Below are positions 9,102 to 16,289 of a DNA stretch of 64,000 nt, in pieces. Both the position numbers and the translations under genes were made by a program. Source of the stretch: Vulgatibacter incomptus (GTDB taxonomy: Bacteria; Myxococcota; Myxococcia; Myxococcales; Vulgatibacteraceae). The notes under the pieces are model-generated. The model did not search any database. It worked only from the letters and a program-made list of their open reading frames with translations, and was not told the origin of the DNA. The stretch covers positions 1,795,501-1,859,500 of the forward strand of contig NZ_CP012332.1 in NCBI RefSeq assembly GCF_001263175.1. The letters are read 5' to 3'. How positions within the stretch are numbered: the stretch's first letter is position 1; every line of letters starts with the position of its first letter.

Positions 9102-10240
9102 GCGTTTGCTTTCTGAGACTTCTGATTAGAGTCCTTGTTCCCGGCGACCTCAGCATCTTGATAGACCTCAAACAGGATTGCTGCAACGAGCTCCTGATGG
9201 CTGTATCCAGCGGGCTTCTGTGGGAAGTCATTTGCGATTTCGACTGCCATCGCATGTAGCCCAGAGTCCGGGTTTTGGACCTGATGGTTTCCCGCCCGTT
9301 CGCGGATTCTATGGCCCATTTTGCGAAGATCCGGACGATCCGATCTTACTGACAGCGCATAATGGCGCCGCCAGTTTTTTTTAATTATCTCAAGCTGCGC
9401 CCACGGCACCTTCTCCATTTGAAGCTGTTTGATGCATTCCGCCAAGCCATGATCTCGGGTCAAAGGAAGAGAACCGAGAATCATTGCCTCGAACTGTTCC
9501 CGAGTGATCGCGCGGCATCTGAGCAAGTCTTCGAAGGATGAGAAATTGCCTTCATAATTGCTTCGCCGCCTGATTTCCGCCGAGATCGTCTTAAAGAATG
9601 CCACATGGCCTTCCTTGAACCCCCTAGTCTCAGCAAACTTGACGACTCGGCCGAGGGTATGTGTCTCATGGTCCCCAACCGAAAGAACGGTCATTTCGAA
9701 TGATGTCGAATCTTCGGCGGTTGAGATGTCAGCACCCAGTTCGGTCAGCAGTTTAGAGCGGAAGGCGCTTTTCTCGTCGTCGGACAGGCTCAGGAATTGA
9801 ATTTTGGTCAACTCCGTAGCTTTCGATCCGTTAGGAAGCTTAAGGGCGAAAGTCTTGTCGGACACGAAAACGAGGTGTTTCAACTTTTCCTGAAAGCGAA
9901 GTCCGTTAGTAAATAGGCGACCAAGAATCGATGGTTTGAGGCCTTTGGCACCTTTCACTCTCCGAATTAGCCTTGTGTTGGTCCAGGGAGCGCTGCTTGT
10001 TTTGACCTGGTAGAGCGAAATGGTGGACGGACTGGATGACGAGTCGACGACTGCAACATCCTCGAAGTGTTCAAGAAGCAATGCGTAGTCGGCGTCGGCT
10101 GAATGCAGGTCAATGAGAAGGCATAGGGCCCACGATTTCTGGAAGTCGTACCGATTGCTTCCGCGGGCTCCGCTCTGATCGGGCGGGCATTCGCCGACTA
10201 GCAAGTCTTTTAGGTCCCCTACGCTTGGCCCTGAGATCAC
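9098..10240 (-). CDS. lmuA: Lamassu-like LmuA, DUF4297/Cap4-type nuclease
   Basis: A 380-residue protein whose N-terminal 100 residues match the DUF4297/Cap4 endonuclease fold: FQKSWALCLLIDL, an acidic residue in LLLEHFEDV, Asp in VAVVDSS and the QVKTS strand near 78-82 supply PD-(D/E)xK-type residues. The rest is helical and unassigned, as in LmuA proteins where it contacts the SMC partner. The start is GTG at 10240, preceded by GGGGGAGG. It is the first gene of a two-gene operon with the SMC-like ATPase; no LmuC-like third gene is present. Expected role: DNA cleavage on phage sensing. DUF4297 also occurs in CBASS Cap4, but no cyclase gene is nearby. Confidence 0.83.
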   Translation of the reverse strand: MISGPSVGDLKDLLVGECPPDQSGARGSNRYDFQKSWALCLLIDLHSADADYALLLEHFEDVAVVDSSSSPSTISLYQVKTSSAPWTNTRLIRRVKGAKGLKPSILGRLFTNGLRFQEKLKHLVFVSDKTFALKLPNGSKATELTKIQFLSLSDDEKSAFRSKLLTELGADISTAEDSTSFEMTVLSVGDHETHTLGRVVKFAETRGFKEGHVAFFKTISAEIRRRSNYEGNFSSFEDLLRCRAITREQFEAMILGSLPLTRDHGLAECIKQLQMEKVPWAQLEIIKKNWRRHYALSVRSDRPDLRKMGHRIRERAGNHQVQNPDSGLHAMAVEIANDFPQKPAGYSHQELVAAILFEVYQDAEVAGNKDSNQKSQKANA

Positions 10241-10287
10241 GCGACCTCCCCCGAATTTTCCGAGAGCTGCCGAACCGAAGGAGCTCC

Positions 10288-10305
10288 CAAGACTATTTGG
10301 TCTTG
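10288..10305. promoter_or_regulatory. Palindrome upstream of the Lamassu-like operon
   Basis: CAAGAC and GTCTTG form a perfect 6-bp inverted repeat with a 6-base spacer, about 48 bases upstream of the lmuA GTG. It could be an operator or part of a promoter-proximal hairpin. No regulator is identified. Confidence 0.3.
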
Positions 10306-10416
10306 AGTGTACCGATGTTTTAAGCGTCGCGAAAGTCTTCTTCCTTGGCGTGAGTTCCCATCAGTCGGCGTGTGGAGGAAAGGGGCTCTCATCACATGTT
10401 CATGGGAGTGTGGGCT

Positions 10417-10580
10417 TGAGCCGCCCTCATGGACACCGACCGAGAGTCAGGTAGAGTGTCGAACATGGGCGATCAGTAGAGGAAGAGGCGGCTACGGAGG
10501 CAGTTCTCCGATGACGGGCGGGGGCCGCCCGCCTCGTCGTCGAGAAGGGCTAGTCGGTTTCGCAGGTGTCTAGAGACCTA
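10417..10580 (+). pseudogene. Remnant of an IS3-family element (left end and start of orfA)
   Basis: TGAGCCGCCCTCATGGACACC at 10417-10437 resembles an IS3-family left terminal repeat. It is followed at 10465 by an ATG opening a decayed orfA: MGDQ, then a TAG, then RKRRLRRQFSDD, and in a shifted frame AGAARLVVEKG, another TAG, and SVSQVSRDL. These pieces match the N-terminal helix-turn-helix region of IS3 OrfA proteins but contain two stops and one frameshift. The rest is missing: the sequence is cut by the IS5-like element at 10578. Confidence 0.6.
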
Positions 10581-11948
10581 GCAGGTTGCTGATGAACTCG
10601 ATTCTCGAGCACTCCGCCGCCTGAGCCCCTCCTCGAGCTCAGGGAGGCGGATGATGAAACTGTGGACCTCGCGTGCCTGGGGCGCAGGATGCGGGTCGAG
10701 CCATGAGAGCAACGAGGGCGAGGCCTCGTTGAAGGCGCGCCTCCACTCCAGGATCCTCGCCGTTTTCATGCTGCGCTCCAAATCAGCAGCGACATTCGCA
10801 GCAGGTTGTAGGCCGCTCCTGTGAAGTAGGCGCAGAGTTGGGTGCGGGCGACCCCGCGATAACGCGTCTTCCGGAGCCCTCCGACGGTCTTCATCCAGCC
10901 GAGAATCTCCTCGACCTTTTTCCTGCAACGGTGGCTGTGGAGGTAGCCGACCTGTCGCGCGAGCCGAGCGTCCACGCTGAAGTGCCGGCGCTTGCGAGCC
11001 ACATGCGGCACGACGCCCTCGACGTAGACGTCGCGCACGAAATCAGCGGCGTCGTAGCCTCGATCGGCGCCCAACGTTGCGGGGGAGAACCCGCTCTCCC
11101 GTTGGCGCTTCAGCATCCGAAGTGCCTCGCGGCGCTCGGCGCGGCCGTCCGCCTGCGAGATCGAGATGTCGAGGCAGAGGCCGTTTCGGTTCTCCATGAG
11201 CACGTGCCCGGACAGCGCGAGCTTCGCCTCCTGGCCCATGCCCTTGCGTGCGAGGCGAGCCTCCGGATCGGTGGAGGACTCGTGGGTCTGGTTGCTGCGC
11301 CTTTCCCCGTGGAAATCGACCGGCGGGTTGCCCGGATCGTCCGGCGGCTCGACGTCCTTCCCGCCCTATTTCTTGAAGCTCTTCATGGACGCCCACGCCT
11401 CGATGAGCGTGCCGTCGACAGTGAAGTGCTCGGCGGAGATCAGCCCCGCGTCTTTCGCCTGGCGAACCACGCCCTCGAAGAAGAGGCGCGCGACATCGGC
11501 CTTGATCAGCCGCTCCTTGTTCTTCGAGAAGGTCGAGGCATCGAAGCTCTCCTCGGTCATCCCCATGTCGAGGAAGAATCGGAACATCAGGTCGTAGTCG
11601 AGGCGCTCGCAGAACTGGCGCTCGCTTCGGACACTGAAGAGCGCGATGAGCAGGCACGACTTGAGGATGGTCTCCGGAGGGATCGACGGGCGGCCGGTGC
11701 CGCCGTACATGGACTCGAAGACGGGCGAGAGGCGCTCCAACTCGCGGTCGGCCAGCAGCTTGATCCGTCGGATCGGGTGGTCCTTGGGAACCCGCTGGTC
11801 GGGTCCGACCAGGGTGAGCATCGAGGCCTGTCGTTCAACCTTGCCGCGCATCGCATCCTCCACGAAGAGGCGCGATTCTACGCAGGCGCTCAGGAGCGGT
11901 CGATCCGTCCGGGGGCTCCCGGCGCTGGTTTTTTCAGCAGCCTGCTAG
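10578..11948 (-). mobile_element. IS5-like insertion sequence
   Basis: Element of about 1.37 kb. The ends CTAGCAGGTTGCTGA (10578-10592) and, on the other strand, CTAGCAGGCTGCTGA (11934-11948) form a 15-bp terminal inverted repeat with one mismatch. The outermost CTAG at both sides may be a palindromic 4-bp target duplication instead of part of the element. It inserted into an IS3 orfA remnant on one side and abuts the end of an HNH gene on the other. Its transposase reading frame carries an internal stop. Confidence 0.85.
10766..11851 (-). pseudogene. IS5-type DDE transposase interrupted by an in-frame amber codon
   Basis: One continuous frame encodes a DUF772-type N-terminal half (VPKDHPIRRIKLLADREL, RPSIPPETILKSCLLIALF) and a DDE C-terminal half (GADRGYD, VEEILGWMKTVGGLRK). 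A single TAG at 11366-11368 splits it after SMKSFKK; reading through gives GGKDVEPPDDPGNPPVDFHG, as expected for the family. An AAG-to-TAG change would explain it. ATG at 11851 has GGAGG five bases upstream. As written the element should not move by itself, unless the stop is suppressed or a copy elsewhere acts in trans. Confidence 0.85.
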
Positions 11949-12436
11949 AAGCTTGCGTACAGCCGCCCCACGGCATCGCCTCCCTCGGCGGCGTCGTGTA
12001 GCAGACGGTGGCAGGTGCGGCAGACGGCAACCGCGTTTGGGACCGTATCGCGCCCATCGTTCGCGAGCCAGCGTAGGTGATGGACTTCAAGGTTAGGATC
12101 GCCATCGGCTCGCTTGAACGGTGTAGGGTTGCCGCAGCACTCGCACCTGCCTGCCGCCTCGCGGAGAACCCATGCCAGGACCTGCGGCGAGCGAAGAAGT
12201 TGCTCGGACGGCGGGGCTGCGATCTTCGCCGGGAATGCCTGGCCGATCGACTGCAACGGAGGAGGCGGCTGCTTTAGTAAATCACTCGCCGACGCCGTCA
12301 TCTCGCCGGGATCTAAGGTGGGTTCGGCGCTCTCGGTGGACCAGCCGCGCGTCTCGCCATGGACCTTGATGAAGGGCAGCAGCGCCTGCTGTTTGTTCGA
12401 GTGCGGCTTGTAGCGCTTCACCCACGGCCAGCCCAA
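11945..12436 (-). CDS. HNH endonuclease-like protein, possibly truncated at the N-terminus
   Basis: The C-terminal half has the HNH/zinc arrangement CECCG, LEVHHL, NAVAVCRTCHRLLH, typical of McrA-like HNH nucleases that bind zinc with four Cys and cleave DNA with the His-Asn-His core. The first 70 residues (ending PPPPLQSIGQAF) are not recognised. The only start is TTG at 12436, without a good ribosome-binding site, and an in-frame TAG lies 27 bases further upstream, so the 5' end may be lost. The stop codon lies in the terminal CTAG of the IS5-like element, so the IS may have altered the last residues. A restriction or defence role is plausible but unproven. Confidence 0.65.
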   Translation of the reverse strand: MGWPWVKRYKPHSNKQQALLPFIKVHGETRGWSTESAEPTLDPGEMTASASDLLKQPPPPLQSIGQAFPAKIAAPPSEQLLRSPQVLAWVLREAAGRCECCGNPTPFKRADGDPNLEVHHLRWLANDGRDTVPNAVAVCRTCHRLLHDAAEGGDAVGRLYASF

Positions 12437-12590
12437 CTCGTGCGGTAACGAAGAGATGTCCTAGAACTTGAAATCGACCAGGCCCTTGCTTCGGCGATGC
12501 AGCGCGCCTGGTCGGTTCTCCGCTTCGGTCTATTCGTTGGTGCCCACGGTTCCTCGTTTGGTGGGTAGGCCTCGCGGCTCCGAGCGGTGG

Positions 12591-13373
12591 TCAGAACGGA
12601 AGATCGTCAGATCCGGTCTTGGCGGGGCGTGTATTCCGAAGCTGCAGCCGCTCTTCGTTCGCGATGCTCCACTCGATACCCAACTCGGTTGCAATGTAGC
12701 CCGTATAGTCCTCTCCGCTGCTTGGGTCCTCTCTCCGAACCGACTCCACAAAATGCCGTCGCGCTAGCTTGTGTACGGCGACCGCTGTCGCAGCCTGAGT
12801 GAAACCCAAACGTTCCATCTCGTTCTTGAGATACCACACCGAGATGTCGTCATCTTCAGGCACAATCGAGTTCTGGATGACCAGAACGAGCGCCGCAACC
12901 TCGTGCGCCGAGAGCCCGCTTGTGTCCTTCATGGGCGGGAGGGCCGCAAGATTGTCCCTGTTCTGCTGCTGCGTCTTGAGAGATTCTAACCGCGTTTCGA
13001 TCTGCTTTTCGAGAGCATCGAAGTCACTCGCGGACTGCCCGGAGTACGCGATTACCCTGCGATGCTGGATATCGAAAGGGTAGTGCGGATACGCCCCTTC
13101 TTCGCAAACGATCACCACGTCCTTTCGAGCGGCAAGCGCGAACCCCAGCTCGAACCAGACGTTTGGGTTCATCTGCGTCACGTCGGCAAGGCACACGTCA
13201 CTCGTTCGGATCTGCTCCTCGATGGCAGTGATGGGAATCGTCACCGAGGGGTCGTTGTCAACTCGGTAGGCGTCAAAACCGGCGTTCTCTATCGCAGGCT
13301 TGAAGGTTTCTCTGAAGCGGCGATCAAACTTGCCCCCCTTGTCGAAGGGCTGGATCACAAAGCACTGTGGCAC
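12591..13373 (-). CDS. Deoxyribosyltransferase/TIR-like nucleotide-binding protein with C-terminal helical domain
   Basis: A 260-residue protein. The N-terminal 140 residues begin MPQCFVIQPFDKGGKFDRRF and carry ITAIEEQIRTSDVCLADVT followed by NPNVWFELGFALA, the Glu/Asp and N-x-x-x-E-x-G-x-A pattern of nucleoside 2-deoxyribosyltransferase-like and TIR-like folds often used as sensors or NAD-consuming effectors in bacterial immunity. The C-terminal half (ALVLVIQNSIVPEDD onward) looks like a winged-helix domain. GTG at 13373 has GGAGC upstream. It lies between HNH and GIY-YIG-like genes in the defence island. Enzyme activity and ligand cannot be told from sequence; a regulatory nucleotide-binding role is an alternative. 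Confidence 0.6.
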   Translation of the reverse strand: MPQCFVIQPFDKGGKFDRRFRETFKPAIENAGFDAYRVDNDPSVTIPITAIEEQIRTSDVCLADVTQMNPNVWFELGFALAARKDVVIVCEEGAYPHYPFDIQHRRVIAYSGQSASDFDALEKQIETRLESLKTQQQNRDNLAALPPMKDTSGLSAHEVAALVLVIQNSIVPEDDDISVWYLKNEMERLGFTQAATAVAVHKLARRHFVESVRREDPSSGEDYTGYIATELGIEWSIANEERLQLRNTRPAKTGSDDLPF

Positions 13374-13457
13374 GATTTGCTCCGTCGGTCTGGCTTGTCG
13401 CGGCGATCTGCCACGCCGCGCTGCGGTGATTGCACGAGTGTCACGCGACCCATGACG

Positions 13458-14006
13458 TTACTTCGCGTTTAGAAGCGTCAGTTTCTTTCCTCTGCGAAGA
13501 ACGGCCAGTTTCCAAAGGAGGAGCTGTTCGAGGTGCAGGCGAAAGCGCCGCGCAAGCGAAGTAGGTGCATCTGTCGAGCCCTCGCTCTCGAACCAGATCG
13601 GAAGCGCGGCGACGTGCAGGGTCTCCCATTCCGCACCGGACAACTCCCGCCATGCGCGATGCGAATGTCCACCTGAATGGCCCACAAGGCCGTGGAGGGC
13701 TGAACGCTGGAAGGCATACCAGCGACTCTTCAGGTGGCCTCCTTCACCGACGTAGACGACGCTGCTGTGGAGGAAGTCCGCTGGGCCGCGTGGCACACGA
13801 ATCGGGAAGTGAGCGAGCAGGTACACGCCTCCGTGCTCGTGGACATGGCCGCCAAGGCCATCTGGGACGGACAGCCGGTCGGCCCAGCGGATCCACGGCG
13901 TGAACTCACCGGCAATGTTCGGTTCCGGCGCATCGGCATCGATACGCGGCTTCGCAGTTCCTGCCGAAACCCGGCTTGCGGTTCTGGAGCGGTAGGAAAC
14001 GCTCAT
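13458..14006 (-). CDS. GIY-YIG-like protein
   Basis: A 182-residue protein. GGVYLLAHF and SSVVYVGEGGHLKSRW match the two strands that name GIY-YIG nucleases (GVY and VYVGE), and the Arg after KSR is at the catalytic position; FQRSALHGLVGHSGGHSHRAW is conserved in a group of small stand-alone GIY-YIG-like proteins. ATG at 14006 is used because GGGAGG lies 8 bases upstream and the preceding frame is unlike protein. It neighbours the deoxyribosyltransferase-like gene 84 bases away in the same direction, so joint transcription is possible. Nuclease activity is inferred. Confidence 0.65.
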   Translation of the reverse strand: MSVSYRSRTASRVSAGTAKPRIDADAPEPNIAGEFTPWIRWADRLSVPDGLGGHVHEHGGVYLLAHFPIRVPRGPADFLHSSVVYVGEGGHLKSRWYAFQRSALHGLVGHSGGHSHRAWRELSGAEWETLHVAALPIWFESEGSTDAPTSLARRFRLHLEQLLLWKLAVLRRGKKLTLLNAK

Positions 14007-14119
14007 TCGGTCGGCCTCCCATCTGGGGCGTGGTCGTTCAGCAAGACGCACCAGCACGCGAGTTCCCTTCAGGATTGCTGCACGCTTCGCGCAGGGCGTC
14101 ACCCCTCGCGTGCCACTAC

Positions 14120-14326
14120 CTACCGGGCCAGCGCCTCCCGGCTCACCCGCTGTGCCGCTCCAACCCGGATCGATTGCAAATCGCCCGAGGCGTAGAGCTT
14201 GTAGACCGTCGCGGTGGAGACGCCGAGGAAGGTCGCGACCAACCGGACCGAGAGCAGCCCACCAGCAGTGGCCTGCAAGGTGGGGGAGACCTTGGCCCTT
14301 CTCCCCTGTCCGTCACTACCCTGCAC
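14120..14326 (-). CDS. Excisionase-like helix-turn-helix protein
   Basis: A 68-residue protein whose core LLSVRLVATFLGVSTATVYKLY plus the following SGDLQSIRVGAAQRVSREAL fits the MerR-type helix-turn-helix of excisionases and element regulators (HTH_17). It stops a few residues earlier than usual, so the C-terminus may be clipped. The start is GTG at 14326. It lies about 150 bases from a tRNA-Gly 3' fragment, the usual place for an excisionase next to an attachment site; no integrase is visible in this window. Confidence 0.6.
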   Translation of the reverse strand: MQGSDGQGRRAKVSPTLQATAGGLLSVRLVATFLGVSTATVYKLYASGDLQSIRVGAAQRVSREALAR

Positions 14327-14475
14327 CTAGTATGCACCAATCCGGGTGCGAGGCGGTGAGGCCGGTGAAGTGGCGTGCGAAACAGCCGTCTCGGAATCCC
14401 CAGTATTTTCCGGCAATTGCCCATCCGGTTCGACGCCGGGCAATCCCTCGACCCCGGTGACAAGCCCACGAAAGG

Positions 14476-14521
14476 CTTCCCAAGCTGGGGGCCGCGAGTT
14501 CGAATCCCGTTTCCCGCTCCA
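14476..14521 (+). repeat. 3' half of a tRNA-Gly(CCC) gene, probable attachment-site scar
   Basis: GGCTTCCCAAGCTG reads as an anticodon arm with CCC, followed by a T-arm region with GAGTTCGAATC, acceptor strand TTCCCGC (14511-14517), discriminator T and encoded CCA (14519-14521). No matching 5' half (expected to begin GCGGGAA) lies within 60 bases upstream. Elements that integrate into tRNA genes duplicate exactly such 3' halves. With the adjacent excisionase-like gene this suggests one boundary of an integrated element. The other boundary and the intact tRNA are not seen. Confidence 0.55.
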
Positions 14522-14902
14522 TGTAGGGGCCCGGCTTCGCCTTCGTTTTTCGAGCCGCTCCGGGCCATCCTTTTTTCCCGGCGGGCGCGCTGAAACAAGC
14601 GGCGAGGGCCTGGACGCAGGTGCGGCTCGATGGAAGTTGATGCTCGGCCTCACCCTCCACCGTGGCGGTAGAACGCGGGGCCGAGGGCATCGGGCTCACG
14701 GCCTCGTGCAAGTCCTCGACGCCGGCCCCGCACGAAAACTTCATCGCCCGCTTTGCCGCCGTGATGGCCGCCGCCTGTGGAGAATGCGTAGAGCTTGCCC
14801 CTCGGCAGAAGTGCGCGCATACCGTCCACCTCCCGCTAGGCGGCGCCTTGCAGCTTGGTACAAACTATCGGTGCGCCAGAATGCGGCGCAGCGAGGCCTT
14901 CT
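14522..14902. other. Intergenic stretch without recognised genes
   Basis: About 380 bases between the tRNA-Gly fragment and the YaiI-family gene. Several open frames exist on both strands but none has a credible start, ribosome-binding site or family motif. Composition is back to high GC here. Confidence 0.5.
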
Positions 14903-15370
14903 TTGCGGATTTGGATCGATGCAGACGCGTGCCCGGGGCCGGTGAAGGAGATCGTCGTCCGCGCGGCGATTCGACTGAAGGTCCCCGTCGTCTTCGTGGC
15001 GAACCAGCCGCTCAACCTTCCCCGCTCTGAGTTCGTGTCGACGGTTCAGGTGGGCAGGGGCCTCGACGTAGCTGACGCCTACATCGCGGCTCAGGCAGCA
15101 CGCGGAGATCTCGCTGTGACGCAGGACATCCCTCTGGCCTCGCAGCTCGTTCCCAAGGGCGTGGCCGTCTTGGATCCGCGGGGCGAGCTCTTCACCGAGG
15201 AGAACATCGAGGAGCGACTCTCCGTGCGGGACTTCATGCACGAGCTGCGCGAGGGCGGCGTGGTCACCGGGGGTCCAAAGGGCTTCGGCCCCCAGGATCG
15301 ACAGCGTTTCGCGGCGACCCTCGATCGCGAGCTCGACCGCCTGGTGCGAGCCAGCGCGCGGCGAAGCTGA
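14903..15370 (+). CDS. YaiI/YqxD family (UPF0178, DUF188) protein
   Basis: A 155-residue protein matching the YaiI/YqxD family: IWIDADACPGPVKEIVVRAA at the N-terminus, then VFVANQPL, GLDVADAYIAAQAARGDLAV and TQDIPLAS, which together give a PIN-like acidic cluster. The family has no settled function; a nuclease-like fold is suggested by the DADACP and DIPLA acidic residues. TTG at 14903 is chosen because family members begin with this strand and GCGAGG lies 6 bases upstream; an upstream TTG at 14855 would add 16 unrelated residues. Length is normal. Confidence 0.85.
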   Translation: MRIWIDADACPGPVKEIVVRAAIRLKVPVVFVANQPLNLPRSEFVSTVQVGRGLDVADAYIAAQAARGDLAVTQDIPLASQLVPKGVAVLDPRGELFTEENIEERLSVRDFMHELREGGVVTGGPKGFGPQDRQRFAATLDRELDRLVRASARRS

Positions 15371-15411
15371 TGGAGCGGATGGAGCGAATGCCGATCGGCA
15401 TGTGAACTCCT

Positions 15412-16083
15412 TCAGCCCTGCGGAGCCAACGACGCCATCGTCACCCAGCATAGCGGACCACACGCGAGGCCGTTGGGTGCCACGAGGTCGTACTCAGGCG
15501 CGAAGCTCGCTTCTGCGAGCACGGAATCCAACTGGACGACCTGGAGATCCACCGCGCAGAGGACGCCGCGGAACATCAGCTCGGCGTGAACGATCGACTC
15601 TCCGTAGAACCGCCCGTTTTCGAGCGCGATCCCAGAAGACGAGCAGGGTTGCTCCCGACCGAAGCCGGTCGATTCGTCCGCCTCGCACGTGAACTCGTTC
15701 CCATCCGCGAGGCCCCGCACAACGACGGGCCGATCGGTGCGGAAGGTTCCAGTGAGATCGACGACGAACCTGTTGCCGCAGTCAACCAGGGTGCACGCGC
15801 GGGCCCAGCCGCAGCCCTCGGCGGTGCTGTCGAACAGCGCAACCGCCTTGGCCTTCGCGTCGTCGTCGAGCTTCCGCTGCTTCAGGTGAACCTGAATACC
15901 GGAGACGACGCCGTCCCGGATGTACCGCTTGACCGTGCTCCGGGCGATGCCCAGCTCCGCACCAATCCGCTTTGCGCCCCAGCCCAACCCAGCAAGGACT
16001 CGCATCGGCTGGACGACCTCCGCGTCGATCATCGGCACCTCCGCGACCTGCGGGGGTGTCACGACTCTTGCCTCCATCTCCAC
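15412..16083 (-). pseudogene. Truncated IS21-type IstA transposase fused in frame to an unrelated Cys-containing segment
   Basis: The first 75 residues match the N-terminus of IS21 transposases (VLAGLGWGAKRIGAELGIAR, STVKRYIRDG), ending at KAKAVALFDSTAEG. From there the frame continues into an unrelated segment of about 130 residues with paired Cys residues (CGWARACTLVDCGNRFVVDL) that looks like part of an exported protein. The expected DDE domain is absent. GTG at 16083 has GAGG upstream. The best explanation is an IS21 end whose remainder was deleted, joining it by chance in frame with the 3' part of another gene. Confidence 0.65.
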
Positions 16084-16111
16084 TCGAGCCTCCGTTTCAG
16101 AGGCCGGGCGC

Positions 16112-16150
16112 GGGGGTCAGAAGTTCTGTCCCGAGGGGGTCAATAGTTCA
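16112..16150 (-). mobile_element. Terminal repeats of a broken IS21-family element
   Basis: GGGGGTCA followed by an AGTTC block occurs twice, at 16112 and 16135, just upstream of the IstA-like start. Multiple short direct repeats at the ends are characteristic of IS21 elements. Read on the minus strand the end begins TGAACTATTGACCCCC. Only this end is found. Confidence 0.65.
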
Positions 16151-16289
16151 GACGCTCGACACACATTCAGCCTCAGGCGCGACGGGAGTGCAGTCGGACG
16201 CGCGCGGCGACGCGTCGGGAGGCAGCGCCCGCTGATCGTCCGCTGACCCCAGGCAAGACGCCTGCCCGCGCATACGGTATTGTGCTCTG

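Noticed and set aside
9098-10240. CBASS Cap4 effector
   Set aside because: The nuclease fold is shared with Cap4, but there is no cyclase or SAVED-type sensor, and the coupled SMC-like gene fits Lamassu better.
14476-14521. Intact tRNA gene
   Set aside because: No 5' half and no D arm are present within reach, and the anticodon stem is only partly paired.
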